From Celoporthe dispersa (lineage: Eukaryota > Ascomycota > Sordariomycetes > Diaporthales > Cryphonectriaceae): DNA of 64,000 bases. The first letter of the stretch is position 1. Every line of letters starts with the position of its first letter. This document shows positions 24,684 to 36,792 of this stretch, piece after piece. Made by a program: the position numbers and the translations under genes. The stretch spans positions 1,598,001-1,662,000 of the forward strand of contig WAID01000007.1 of NCBI GenBank assembly GCA_016584495.1, read 5' to 3'. The notes beneath the pieces are model-generated. The model had not been told where the DNA came from. It saw only the letters and a list, made by a program, of their open reading frames with translations, and made no database searches.

Positions 24684-25952
24684 GGCTGGGGGCGCCGACG
24701 TCTGTGTGCGCGTGCGTGCAGGCTACTCGATTCGCGGCGACAGGGACTTCCGAGGACGAAGTATCGGTGGTTTCACGCTTGCTGCCTCTCTCGCCAGCTT
24801 TGTGCAGTCCCTTCCCACGCCGCGACCCCAAGGGCGCACCACCAGGAAAGACGGAGGGGCAGATTCAGCCCAGTCCTCTCTGGAGTGACCAACCTGGGAT
24901 TGAGGATGACGAGGAGGAAAAAAAAACCGGCGACAGGACCCAGGAGAGAGGGCCTCGGATCCGTCGCGTTCCCTATATTAAAAAAAAAAAAAAAAGGTCG
25001 GCGCACAGGGGACCAATTCCGGTCAGACCTCGACAGAGGGATATCAGCGCTCAAAAGTAAGTGGTCTCGGTAGGATCATGCGGCGTTCTGGCCCGCGGGA
25101 GGTAGCATCTGGCTAACGGTTACTGCCGGTCCTGAGGCTTGTGAGTGTGGCGAGAGCTCGAACCTTGCTTGTTATCCAGTAGATGTGAGCAGGGCGTCAA
25201 AAGGTGGGCCTGCCCGTGGGAGGGGGGAAAGGGCTGCAGCTTCGAGGGCGTCGCGAACGTCTGCCAGCCTGTAGATTCAGATCCCACCCGAGCAGCAGCC
25301 CTTCTTTCTATACTCTGTGCCTTGTGGCTTGTGAGAAGGAATATGATGACAATAAGAATGAGATTTTCACGGGGCACACAAGAGCCCAGCGTAAAGCGCA
25401 GTCAATCAAGTCAGTTCGCGAGAAAAGACGCAATCTGCTGGGAGCCCCTTCACGATTAGTGCAGCGGGACAGCTGATGCAGGTTTTATGGCGGACCAATT
25501 AGTCCGGCAGCTGGCCTGGAGTTTAAATAAATAAAAAAAAAAAAAAAAGAGGCCTCGATCTCGAGATCTCGATGGCTGTAGCTCGAATCGACCGATGCCC
25601 AAGGGCCACGGCCGATTGACCCTTTCAAGACCAGGTGCAGGTCCTTAGCATCTCGTGCTATTGACTTCCCGCCGGCTGCGCTACTGGGTAATTACCTGCT
25701 GTAGTAGGTACTATAGCACGATGCTAGCAGCAGTACACTCGGAAATTGGTTCGCACTCTGGTCGGCGTCGTCTTTTGCCTCCTTCTCACCTTCAATATGT
25801 ATAACCGAGGGCAACCCTCCCAAGGTCATGCAGGTGCGAGGGTCTTCGAGTATCGTCAAGAGACATAATGGGTGGCAATCTGGTCATAAGGTCATATATC
25901 TGCACGACAGGAAGCGTCGCATGCAGATCATGACCACTGCGTTGGTTGGTTG

Positions 25953-25970
25953 GTATTGGACGTCCAATAC
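25953..25970. promoter_or_regulatory. 18-bp palindrome with divergent CCAAT boxes around ACGT
   Basis: GTATTGGACGTCCAATAC is its own reverse complement. It places CCAAT on both strands (CBC/HAP-type site) flanking an ACGT bZIP-type core, between two divergent genes. Binding is inferred. Confidence 0.45.
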
Positions 25971-26156
25971 ACCGCAGCACTGCAGCTACAGACTAAGACA
26001 GGGGGGGGGTCCGTACAGGGACTCCGTACAGGGGGTACGGGCCTGGAACACGGCACTAGCCACGCTTGCCACGCCTGAGCCACCAGCCCTGTAGTGGCGG
26101 TAATCCTAGCATCCTGACATCCGAATCCAAACCCTGCGCGTCTCTGCTGCATGGTA

Positions 26157-26162
26157 ACGCGT
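26157..26162. promoter_or_regulatory. ACGCGT (MCB-type) motif upstream of SLD3
   Basis: Single ACGCGT about 160 nt upstream of the SLD3 start codon. Replication genes are classic MBF targets in yeasts, so the place fits, but one hexamer is weak evidence. Confidence 0.4.
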
Positions 26163-26323
26163 CTCTCTAGCTGAGCAGCCAATGTTGCTTGAAACCACCA
26201 AAATTACTGTCAGTGTCGGCAAGACCTGGCCCCTACTTCATTCACTACTACGTATTATCAACACAGATCTTCGACATCTCTTCATGTCTTTCTCTACATG
26301 GCGGATAGCCGCCCCATTCTGTC

Positions 26324-29300
26324 ATGTCCACTCGAGGCCCGGACGCGTCGTCGCGTCCTCGTCCACGATCATCTAATAAGCCCGCGGCCCACGTCCACGG
26401 TCAACGCCCCTCCGATTCGAACAGCTCCCACCCTCCAGCCATAGGTGACGATGAGACCCTTGCCTCTAGAACCCGCGAGAGGAAGCATGACCCTGCCTCT
26501 ATTTCCATGGAGCAGCTCCTCAAACCTCTCATCACCCTCAAAGTCAGCGGCCCCCCCCCCCCGGAGTTGTCGATCACCAGGCTGTTTTATATTGACAGCT
26601 CAACAGCCTGAATTCTCTCTGGCCGGCATTTCAGAAAAAGCTGTGCTCTTGAAACCGCTCATGCTGTTGTCCCGCGAATGTCTCACGTTGTCTAGCTTGG
26701 ATCTGGTTACACCAGCTGGCGAACTACCAAGTGGTGCAGGTCGCTTCTTCGAGTCCCACATCCGCATCCTCGAGCTCGAAGGACGACTGCGGCAGGCACC
26801 GAGCGTTCTGATCGCACGATCAGACGCCACTGGCTATGTATATGCTGTGGAGCGTGCTCAGGCAGGCCGTTATGTCGTGTGCAAGCTTGGGAGCTGGGTG
26901 CGCACCGAGAAGCTGAGCCTTCTGGCAGAGGCTTATTATGAGCCCAGGTGCCATCCTGCTCGCGCTGCGCAGGCCATTGATGTCGAGGCACCAGCAATCA
27001 CTCTCAACCAGCATAAGGACAACAAGAAGAAGAGAGCGGCCATCGAGGAGCTGAGGTCTATGGTCTCGAAACGCCCCAGGGCGATGTCGGTCGCACCATC
27101 GGAATGCCAGGTAGCGCAGAGCCAAGCGCTTGACTCGTCCCAGACTCCAGGCCAAGTGATACCCACAGCTGCTGGTTTGGCAAACGCTGGCCCAGATTCT
27201 GAATCCAGTGTTGCGACTCCTCAAGGATCCCAACCTGGTCCCTTGGACTCTAACGTCGATACGCACGCAACCCCCGAAGAGATACTGCAGACGATCAGGT
27301 CACAGTATGCTCAAGCCCTCTATCACTCCAAGGGGTCCCTAGCATACTTTGCAAAGGGCCCACTGTCTAAAAGCCCGGTCAGCATTTCAGTTTGACTGTG
27401 AAGCAAACTTGGATCTGAACGATCTAGTCGATTTCCTAAAATGCCTTGTGATAGGCATTCAGCAGATCGACAAGAAGTACAGGGAGACGGTGCCAGCACT
27501 GATCGACGACATAAAAATACTGCCGGAGAGCAATGACGAGGAGGAAGCTAGACCCAAACGCAGGAAGGCCAAGAAGATGAAGCTGGGGAAGGACGGCTTG
27601 TGGACCAACGAGGTCGACCACGTGAAGAAGTGGTGGAGATCCAACAAACCTGAACCGCGAGATGACGACTCGTCAATGAACCTTCAGGAGATCAAATACC
27701 ACGTTTCCTTCCTGCGGACTCGCGAAACGCAGCTGCAGATGATTCTACTCCTCGAAATATTGGCACTGGAGGCAGTACGTCCAGCACAGGATGCCCAGGA
27801 TAGTCTGCTTCCTGGTATGCTGGTGAAGGACCTGCCCGAGGAAGAGCCGGTCGGACCTGCGCCCAAGAAAAAAGACAAGCATGATTATTCTTTGCTTGTC
27901 AACCTGCACGCGGATCGGATGAGCATCTGGCAGTCTACCACTCTGGATGAGATGAAAATGATTGCGGCAGAAGCGGAAGCAAAGCGTGGCCAGAGCTCTC
28001 GAGGAACGGACCGGGCAGATTCAGATCCGCTAAGAGACTTTTGTACAGACATCATCGTGCCATTGTAAGTTGACCTAGAGAAAGCCAGTGTAGCACAATG
28101 AACTGACCATCTTAGCTTCGTTGGACGGCTGCCCGACTTGTGTGCAGATCTCAACAAGAAGCTGGGAGGACCAATCGCTGCTGCATCTCCGCCCAGATCA
28201 AAGAGCACTGCGGGCCCCGCTGCTACGAAGCCAAAAGCGAAACCCGGCTCTGCTGCAAAGCGGCCTGCGCCGGCTCCAGCTCCTAAGTCACTCGAGAAAA
28301 TATTCGAAAGCGATCAGCAGAAACGGAAAGCATCACGTCGACCGATCGACGTGCTGGCAAGGATGCGGTCTGCCACACCTGCCGCCATTCCAGGCTTGAA
28401 GCGTGAGGCAAGCGAGCCACTGGGCTTGGACCGGATTCCGGCTTGCGACAGCTCCTTGAGGGAGAAGTCGCGTAATACACTCTCAAGGAGTGTGTCCAGC
28501 GCTGGTGCCGAGGAGCTCAAAGCGCAGAAGAAGATCAAGTTGGAAGCAGAACTGAAGGATGCTATTTCAGCCTTGAAGAAGCCTAACAGGCAGTTGGCTG
28601 GTAAATCGATTGTGGAAGAAGTAGAGAAACGTGTCGGGGTCTCGAGCTTGAGTCATCCACGGAGTAAGCCCACGACTCATCTTGTCATACTTCGTGTCTC
28701 TCATACTGATGAGGAGCGCAGAACAAAGGAAGCCCGTCCGCAATGCTGCAGCTGCCAACAGAGTTCAAGTCAAAGCAACCCCAGCAAACTTCCGCTTCAG
28801 AGACGCTGTAGCAGGAGATCCGCGAGATTACGACAGCTTCAACGCGCCAATGCAGAGAGGAGGGTTCGACATGATCCCATCATCCAGCTCCGTCATCCCT
28901 GCCACAGCACCTAGAAAGGCCTTTCGTGATGACCTGCGGGATGATCTCGCAGCTTTTCATATAGCTAGCACTCCAGATCAGGTGTGTGCAACACCGGCGG
29001 CAGCCCGGACGGGCGCACCCCGGCTTGTAAAAACAGCCGCAAACGATATATCCATCCCACCATCATCTCCGATCATGTCCAGGAAGAAAGCGACACCTCG
29101 GGACCATCTCTGTATCCCAGAAGAGTCCGACACTGGGCCCTCATCTCCAGTCCTGCCCCGGCTCTTTGAGACTCCCGCAAAACAGCGATCAACCCCCTTT
29201 CCAACTTCCATGGACGAGAACATCACATCGACACCTCCCGAGCCCCGGCTCAGTACGAACATCCTCTTCGCCACGCCGGCGAAAAAGGTTCCTACTTCCG

Positions 29301-29422
29301 CGCCTATCGACACGGCAGAGGCGACCCAGAACGACGACTCGACCCGCGTCACTAACAACCACGCTGCTCCGACATTATACGAGCAGATGGGATGGAATAA
29401 TGACTATGACGACCTGTTTTGA
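26324..29422 (+). CDS. SLD3: DNA replication initiation factor Sld3, with an apparent one-base frameshift
   Basis: Exons 26324-26542, 26607-28064, 28116-28663, 28722-29422 (introns 64, 51 and 58 nt, all GT-AG and phase-consistent); about 974 residues. The central part carries the Sld3 family domain (SLAYFAKGPLS, LNDLVDFLKCL, DRMSIWQSTTLDEMKM, DPLRDFCTDIIVPFFVG). Sld3 loads Cdc45 onto the MCM helicase and, after CDK phosphorylation, binds Dpb11; the Ser/Thr-Pro-rich C-terminal half is consistent with that. Within exon 2 the frame breaks near 27369-27372: the protein runs to GPLSK in one frame and resumes at ARSAFQFDCE in the next. Dropping one A of the A4 run restores it; no intron fits. The first intron contains a C12 run. 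An ACGCGT motif lies upstream. The gene is essential in yeasts, so a sequence error is likelier than decay. Confidence 0.88.
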
Positions 29423-30149
29423 TAATGATTTTGCTCACCATCTAGCGTATCAAGTGGCTCACAGCGAATGGCACTGCATTGGTCTGCTTTGTCTGCTGCA
29501 CAGGGAGCGACTCACCCACTCGGCTCGGCGAATTCCGTGCAAAACTACATTTGCGCCACGAGAGAACATGTGCAGATGCGTCGGTCTCGAGATGTTGAAC
29601 GAGATGCCACTTTCGCATTGCGATATAGTCTGCACCGCAGAGCTAGTGACGCTTTGCTTTTCGTCCTGTCAGCTGGACTTGGCAGCGCAGAGCAGACTGA
29701 CAGATTGATGGAGGATGCACATAGCACCTTTACTACCGACGGCGTTCTTGGTGGGTTTGCGCAGCCTGTTATCAGAGCGGAAGAGCATGACTGAGGGATA
29801 GCATACATACGTAAATTACATGGCATACAAGATACCCCCGCTTTGACATCAAAGTCAAGCTAAACTGGTTAGGAAACAGAGAAATAGAAATACCAACAAG
29901 AAATTCGCGTACTTCCACAACAGGTTTCTCAGGAGAGACCGTAAGACGTGATGGTGAAAATGGAATTGGTATTTCGCTCTCGTTCTCGCTTCTCTACTAT
30001 CACAATATGTCTTAGAATTGGTTGCACAAGACTCAGCCATGCCAAGGTGCACCGCAGCAGCCCCCTCTCGTAACACCATACCACCTCTGCATGCCACCAA
30101 CTCCTCATTTCGTCCGTCTCGTTGCACACGCTTTGACAGGCCTATCCAT
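29423..30149. other. Intergenic between converging 3' ends
   Basis: About 730 nt between SLD3 (+) and TRS65 (-). No gene or structured element recognised. Confidence 0.6.
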
Positions 30150-32114
30150 TCAGTCTCCTCTCCTCTCCACGACCATGACGGGCAACTCCCTGATATCCAC
30201 ATGCTCCTGACTTCCCAGGTCCACCACCCGCACGCACTCAATCCCAACGATGCCCTCCTTGAGCGCTAGGAACCGCAGCTCAACGACGTGGCACGCGTTC
30301 GGCGCCAGCGGGCCTACACGTACATCTGCAGATAGACATACCACATCCGTGCTGTCCACGAGGCTGCTGTGCTGCATGGCGTGCACGATGTTCTCGTCGA
30401 GGACCGCGTCTGCTACTTCGAGAGACGCGGTGTCTGCGTCAGGGTCGGGGCCATGACCGTGGCCGTGGCCATGGTGTGTGTTGCTGTGCACCACGGCAGC
30501 GACGGATTTACGTCGTGCGCCGGCTGTGGAGGGCGGTCGCATGACGCGCATGTCGTTCCGCCGCCGCTTCGGGACTGCTACGAGGCCTAGTTTGCGTGGT
30601 GGTGATTGGGCGGCGGCAGCGGGGCCGACGGGTGTTGTAGCACCTGAGGCGCGGTTCACCACAAAGACCGTCCAGACAAACTCGTCGCCTGGGTAGATGG
30701 GCCCCGGCTGAGAAGTGAAAGTCATGGTGATTCCGAACTCTGGAATGACGTTGTCAATGGCTAGTGAGCGGTCGGTAGCGGCCTCGAGGCTCGGGATCGA
30801 GTCCGGACGTGCGACGGACGGTAGGACAAAGCTCGCGCCGTCGCCGATTGAGAGCTGCGTAGGGCGATGGGATCTTTGGAAGGGCTTGGTCACGCCTGTG
30901 CCGAAGCCAGGATTCACAGGAAGGGTGAAGTCCAGCACCGTGGACCATGCCATGCGGATCTTTGGTTTGCAGGCTTCGGGCTCGATGAGTGCTGTGCATT
31001 CAATCGAGATGAAGAGGTCGCGGTTCGGGGTCTTGGAGGGAATGTCACTTCCCTTGGGTGCAAGTCGGTACATCAGAGTGAGGTGGTCATGAGCAACACA
31101 CTGAAGGGGAAGATCGAGCCCAGTGCTGTCGTTGAGGTCTTGCACCTGACCATCTGGTATATCCAGCTCGACCTTGTCCACGGTGACGATACAGTCGAAA
31201 TAAGGCGTGAAGTCGATCTCTAGCAGCGCTATTATCGCCGGACTGGGCGGTATAGCGTTTGGCCGCGAGAAGCGTACCCGCGTGTGGACTGCGGGATAGA
31301 TCTTCCTAGACAAGTTCTGCAAGCCCCTGAGCATGGGAAATGAGTCCTTGGTGATCTGCGTAGCCGGCGCAACCCGCGATACGCGTACTGCAGAGAGTCG
31401 AGGCTTGACGCCTCCAAGCGAGGGGTCTCGGGAGAAGGACTCGAGAAGGTTCAGGCCAGCAGGCACACCACTCTCGAGATACCCATTCTGCTGCTCTCCG
31501 AAGTGTGCCGGATCAGGCTTCAGGCTTGCTGTCGCCGTGAACACCACCAAAGGCCCAAAGAGCCGCAGCCTCGGCCTCGTCAGGAAGACGGACGTTTTCC
31601 AAATCGTGTATTTGGTGAGCCCTGCCTCGGCGACATTGCCTCCGCCATCGACTGTAGCAATCTGGCTCTGCACGCCCTCGACCTCCCCATCGTAAATCAC
31701 CTCGGAAGGAGGCGCCGTATCGGTTCTTTCTGACGAAGGGGTGTTGAGCACTTGTGCCTGGACTGATAGCAAGAGCCTCTTCGAATAGTGTTGTAACGTC
31801 TCGTCGGTCAAGCCATGCGTCTTGAGGATTAGAAATATGTCGACGGTTTCATCTGGCATCTATGAATGAGTATTGTGAGACGCGAGAACTTCAGGGGCCG
31901 AGCAGCGCGCCAGGAGGACTTCCATACCGAAGAGGAACCATGGCCTGGACACTATATCCGCCAGAGGCTGATTGGTAGCAATGGCGTTCGCCACCTCTTG
32001 CTTCACATCGACATTCGTTCCAAAGGGGATTATGTAGGTCAGATATGATTGTGCCAGGAAGGCAGAATCGCCAGCCTCTACGGCAGTGTCTTGGGTTTGG
32101 GAGGGCACTGCCAT
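30150..32114 (-). CDS. TRS65: TRAPPII complex subunit Trs65
   Basis: Exons 31928-32114 and 30150-31852 with a 75-nt intron; splicing gives ...PWFLF-DETVDIFLILK... and a 629-residue product. The family features are clear: an N-terminal SYLTYIIPFGTN stretch, the C-terminal Ig-like region GITMTFTSQPGPIYPGD followed by FVWTVFVVNR, then KLGLVAVPKRRRNDMR, and the ending with VADAVLDENIVHAMQ and LAPNACHVVELRFLALK. Trs65 is a fungal TRAPPII subunit that acts in Golgi trafficking as part of the Ypt31/32 (Rab11) exchange factor complex. An alternative reading that keeps 31860-31862 as exon would meet a TAG, which supports the intron. It shares a 551-bp divergent promoter with PRP40. Confidence 0.92.
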
Positions 32115-32665
32115 CTTGCAGTTTCTCCAGGTGCGCCAGTTCTAGACCATGGTCATGTTTTGGCTCGTCGCAAGATTATATGACCAGCCTCTGGGCGTTA
32201 TGGAGGTCCAGGTGTGAAAACAATCAGCTGTATATAGAGAAAGTTCAGTGTTGTTGCAAGAGGGAGCATCGGAGGACGACGTAGTTATCGCATCGAATCG
32301 CCAGGCCAGGGATCAAAGAGCTCCTGGTGGGGCTGTCCAAGGGGGGGGGCCTTTGGTACGTACCCTGGAAGTAGAACGGAGGCACGAAGGTACGAGCGAT
32401 AGCGTTTGTGGCCCGTGCACGCGCTCCCCCTGCTCCCGCTTTCAATGTTTGCAGCCAACCTCAATTTTTGCCCTTTTCCGTCGTCTGTCGCCAGCAGATT
32501 AACCAGCCTCCAGCACAGCACACTTCACAGTTCGCCCTGTCGACTGTTAAGTGCTGGTCTTCGTGCCGAATTTGCACTTACCGGATCGAAGGTCCAACTC
32601 AGCACATTTGTCTGTATTCTCTTTCGTATCTTTGGTTCACGAGCCAAAAAGCTCAAGAGGCCACG
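32115..32665. promoter_or_regulatory. Divergent TRS65/PRP40 promoter region
   Basis: 551 bp between two divergent start codons. It must hold both 5' UTRs and promoters. A G9 run lies at about 32341-32349. No specific site is claimed. Confidence 0.5.
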
Positions 32666-35365
32666 ATGAATGGCATGCACGCCTCGTTTCCCAGCCCTGG
32701 AGCTGCGGTCTGGCAGGAACATCGCACTCCCGACAATCGCGTGTATTATTACAATAACATCACCAAGCAGACGCAATGGACGAAGCCCGAGGAGATGATG
32801 ACCCCAGCCGAGGTGAGCCCTTCGCAGCCAGGAAACCCCCAGAGACTCTGCCTCTAACACCCAGCATAGCGCGCACTCGCGAATCAACCGTGGAAAGAGT
32901 ACACCGCCGAGGGTGGTAGGAAGTACTGGTATAATACCGAGACCAAGACGAGCTCATGGGAGATGCCAGATGCTTATAAGCGGGCTCTTGGGGCAACCGA
33001 TACACCGACAACTCCTGCCACTCCAGGCCCCTTTCCTACACCCACTCCCGGTGGCTCAGGCGGTCAGGGCTTCGACCGATTCCGCGACCAACGCGAGCCG
33101 ATCGGCGAATCACGACAGCTGGGTTTTGGAAATGATCTAAGAGCCCAGCAGTTTGTCCCCGCCAGCGAGGAGCCCGAGTTTGCCACGCCTGAGGAGGCCG
33201 AGGCTGCTTTTGTCAAGCTTCTCCGCCGCAGCGGTGTTCAGCCTGACTGGACTTGGGAGCAGACTCTTCGCGCTATTCTGAAAGATCCCCAGTATAGGGC
33301 GATCAAGGATCCCCGGGAAAGGAAGATCGCCTTCGAGAGATACTGCAGCGACGTGATCGCACAGGACAAAGAGAAGGCCAAGGAGAGACTGACCAAGCTC
33401 CGTGCTGATTTTGCCACGATGCTAAGAAGCCATCCCGAGATCAAGTACTACACGAGGTGGAAGACGGCCCGACCTATGATTGAGGGCGAGACCATCTTCC
33501 GCTCGACAAACGACGAGAGAGAGCGTCGCCAGCTCTTTGAGGACTATATCGTTGATCTCAAGAAGACGCACCGAGAACAGAAGGCATCCCTGCGTAAGAG
33601 CGCTATGGATGGTCTGATTGATCTCCTGCCGAAACTCAACTTGGAGCCGTACACACGCTGGTCTGAGGCCCAGGAGATCATCTCCGACACAGAGACGTTC
33701 CAAAATGACGAGAAGTACAAGTCCTTGAGCAAATTTGATATCCTGACTGTCTTTCAAAACCACATGAAGGCCGTGGAGCGCACATTCAACGACACGCGAC
33801 AGGCCCAGAAGGCGAGAAAGCAAAGGAAAGAGCGTCAAAACCGTGATGGCTTCAGAAGTCTCCTTCGAGAGCTCAAAAAGGACACCAAGATCAAGGCGGG
33901 CACGAAATGGAGTCAGATCTTGCCTCTCATCGAGAACGACCCTCGTTATGCGGCCATGGTCGGCCAGAGTGGATCGACTCCACAGGAACTGTTCTGGGAC
34001 CTGGTGGAGGAAGAGGAGCGAGGCCTGCGAGGGACGCGCAACGACGTTACGGATGTGGTTCATGTGGGTGTCCCGGGGATCCCCAGACATCGTCCAGAAG
34101 CTGACAGGCATGCAGGACAAACGGTTCGAGATCACTCCCAAGACCGACTTCCAGGAATTTCTTGCAGTGATGAAGGAAGATCGCCGTACTGCTAACATTG
34201 ATCGGGACATATTGAAGTTCATCTTTGAAAAAGTGAGTCTGATCTTGGCCTCTTATACGCATTGTTAGCCATAGCCACTGACAGCATGTCTGCAGCTCCA
34301 GGAGAAGAAGGCGAAGCCGGAAGAGGATCGACAAGCTGATCGCCAGCACCAGCGTCGGCCGATTGATGACTTGAAGACATCCCTGAAACGTCTGGATCCA
34401 CCCATCACTTCGAAAGACACTTACGAAAAGGTCAAAGCCCGTCTTGAAAAGGCTCCCGAGTTTCAGGCCGTACCTTCGGAAGATGCGCGTCGTAGCGCCT
34501 TTGACAGGCACATGCGCCGGCTGCGGGAGAAAGAAGAAGATGTGGAAAGGGAGAGAGACCGACAGCGACGACGCGAACGGTCGCGCGATCGCCATCGAGA
34601 CAAGGACAGAGAGCGTGAGAAAGACCGAGGTGAGCGATCTCATCGCAGGGGACACACCAGATCCCGCAGCCCAGAACCCGATCTCTACGAGGCCGATCGC
34701 CGCAAGGCTATTGCCGAACGTGAACGGAACTACCGCAAGTCTAGCATGGCCGAAACATTGCTGTCAGACCACAGGTCGTCAGGCGGGCACGATGATCGTG
34801 AGTACCGGGAGAGGGAGAGAGAGCGTGACCGAGACCGGGACCGTTACAGAGACCGCGATCGCGAACGAGAGCGAGAGCGTGACCGAGATCGTGAACGTGA
34901 TCGTGATCGTGAGCGTGAACGCGATCGCGAACGAGAACGAGACCGTGATTACGACCGCCCACCACGCTCTCGTCGAGATGAGCCCTTGAGTCATTACGAA
35001 CGCGAGCGGCGTGATCGCGAGGAAGAGCGTGAGCGGTCTTACCGTCGCCGCGTCGTTGAACGCGACGTTGACGGCCTGAATTATGGCGACGAGAAGCCGA
35101 GCCTGCCGAGAAGGCGTCGCGCGGATGACGAAGACGACCGCCGTCCGGACTCCAGGGACTCGAAGGTATTTCATTCGCCGATCATTGTCCGTTTGCGCAT
35201 GAGCACTAACATCAGACACAGAGATTGAAGACTGATTTTTCACCTCGTGAGCGTACCCCCCGTCGTGATGGCCGTCTGAGAACTAGATCTCCCCAGCCGC
35301 TACCCAAGGAAGAGCCCTCAGGTGTCCATTCCGGCAGCGAGGAGGGCGAAATTGAGGAGGATTAA
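32666..35365 (+). CDS. PRP40: U1 snRNP-associated splicing factor Prp40
   Basis: Exons 32666-32812, 32870 to about 34054, about 34098-34232, 34296-35165, 35222-35365. Two WW domains lie at the N-terminus (WQEHRTPDNRVYYYNNITKQ and KEYTAEGGRKYWYNTETK, each ending in a W/P pair), followed by a Pro/Thr linker and at least four FF domains (for example FVKLLRRSGVQPDWTWEQ). The tail is a long Arg/Glu/Asp dipeptide repeat and ends EEGEIEED. Prp40 bridges U1 snRNP and branch-point proteins in the early spliceosome. Between 34055 and 34097 the frame changes: removing a 43-nt GT-AG segment (GTGGTT...GTCCAG) rejoins ...RNDVTD to KLTGMQDKRFEITPK and gives 826 residues, but 43 nt is very short and the donor is poor. 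A one-base indel (G4 at 34075-34078) is the alternative. Confidence 0.9.
34795..34960 (+). repeat. Arg-Glu/Arg-Asp dipeptide-coding repeat in PRP40
   Basis: Degenerate CGNGAN hexamer repeat encoding alternating R-E and R-D residues, as seen in RED-type splicing proteins. Confidence 0.8.
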
Positions 35366-36792
35366 GGGCTCTTTCTCGCACCTGGCTGGGACGCAGGCAG
35401 AGTCAAGAAGAGATTAAACACTCTACTCCAGCACCGAGCAGGGCGAAATGGTGAACGCCACCCTTCACGTGCTCAGACTCCAAAAAGGTTTCTCCAGCGA
35501 TAATCCGGAGCCCCTCCCCTTCATCGACGCAGACGGTTCCCATCCACACAACTCAACGTGCATACGCGATTGGGCTGCCGATGACAGCATCGCATGCAAA
35601 CTGAGGAGGACCACACAACAGCAGAGGGTATAATCACGGGAGGGCGCAGCGTTTTTTCTTTTCTATCGATGACTCGACCAACCCGTGGTCGAGGCATGGC
35701 AAGGGCTGCGGAAAGGCATGCCTTGAGGCATTCGTGTCGCCACAAGTACGTACGGCAACCGTCTCCGACTTACTGTCGTGGTGGGCAAGATGACACACTC
35801 CGGACCAAACAGGCAACCTGACAGCCTCGTCACGCTTATCACGACATTCTGGGCGCTGACCCTCCCATTTCCGACTTTTCTTCTTCTTTATAAGGGGGGC
35901 CGGCACGCCAACAGGTCAAATGACTCCAAAATCTCGGACACGGTTGAACGTTCGAGCACCAGCCTTCTTGGGTGGTCGAGCCAGCATTCGATTTGTTTTT
36001 CCCGAAAATGAGAATTTGGCATCTAAGCGACTGATGCCTGGTCGTGTACGTGTACCTACCTATCCTACCGCTCACCCGACTTTAGCATCCGAAAGGAAAT
36101 GTCGACGGCCACAGCAACACCTTCACCGCAAGCTTTCCCCCCTTATTATTTTCTTTTCGCCACGGCTGCACCGTATTAAAGCACCGTATTAGTACAACCT
36201 AGCTAGTTTTCGGGAGATTCATGAGCAAAGAAAGATTAATTTTTGAGATTTCGCTTGGGCGACTTTGAATTCGAGCACGTGCTATCTGTCTCGTGCTTAT
36301 GTTTTCCCGTTCACCTTTCATATGCTCTCCCTCTCTCTCTACCTACTGCGCAAAGACGTGTTCACAAAGGCACATCTTCTGATATGCCCCAGACGGCGGT
36401 CACCCTCTTGACCCATTGCCCCTCAATCTACGAAGACGAAGACAAGTGAAGTTCTCAATCCCACTTTTGAAAAGGCAGTAACAATTGACAAGGATGAGAA
36501 ACAACAGATCCTTTAGGGAAAATAGAACCCCAAATTAATCATGTCTCGTAGGACCAGGCAACAGGGGATAGACCGCCGTCGCCGTCGTCAGATGTCGGGG
36601 TCGTCGTCCTCGCTCGAGCCGCCCTCCTCGAAACCCAGTTCACCGGAAGAGCCACCCCTGCCTCGGCCAGCACTTTTCTTTTGGACACCTAGAACGCCTT
36701 GGCCCGATGATGCGTTGTAGCGGTTATGGTCATTATGTTGTGGGGGGAAGGTGTCCTTGTCACCATGGTTGTGGTTATAGAAGAACACTGCT
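35366..36792. other. 1.4 kb between converging 3' ends
   Basis: Between PRP40 (+) and RLI1 (-). A minus-strand ORF at 36588-36908 overlaps the RLI1 end in another frame and is not supported. No gene or RNA recognised. Confidence 0.55.

Larger units (their letters stand above)
24684..26323. other. 1.6 kb divergent promoter region, MAPKKK (-) and SLD3 (+)
   Basis: No gene seen. Contains poly-A runs (about 24977, 25531), a perfect 18-bp palindrome with paired CCAAT boxes (25953-25970), a TCCGTACAGGG direct repeat (26010-26033) and an ACGCGT motif (26157-26162). Confidence 0.6.

Noticed and set aside
31860..32114. Separate 84-codon ORF upstream of TRS65
   Set aside because: It is the first exon of TRS65; its apparent TAG lies inside the 75-nt intron.
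34779..35243. 154-codon ORF antisense to PRP40
   Set aside because: Reverse of the Arg-Asp/Arg-Glu repeat, reading as Ser/Thr/Leu repeats.
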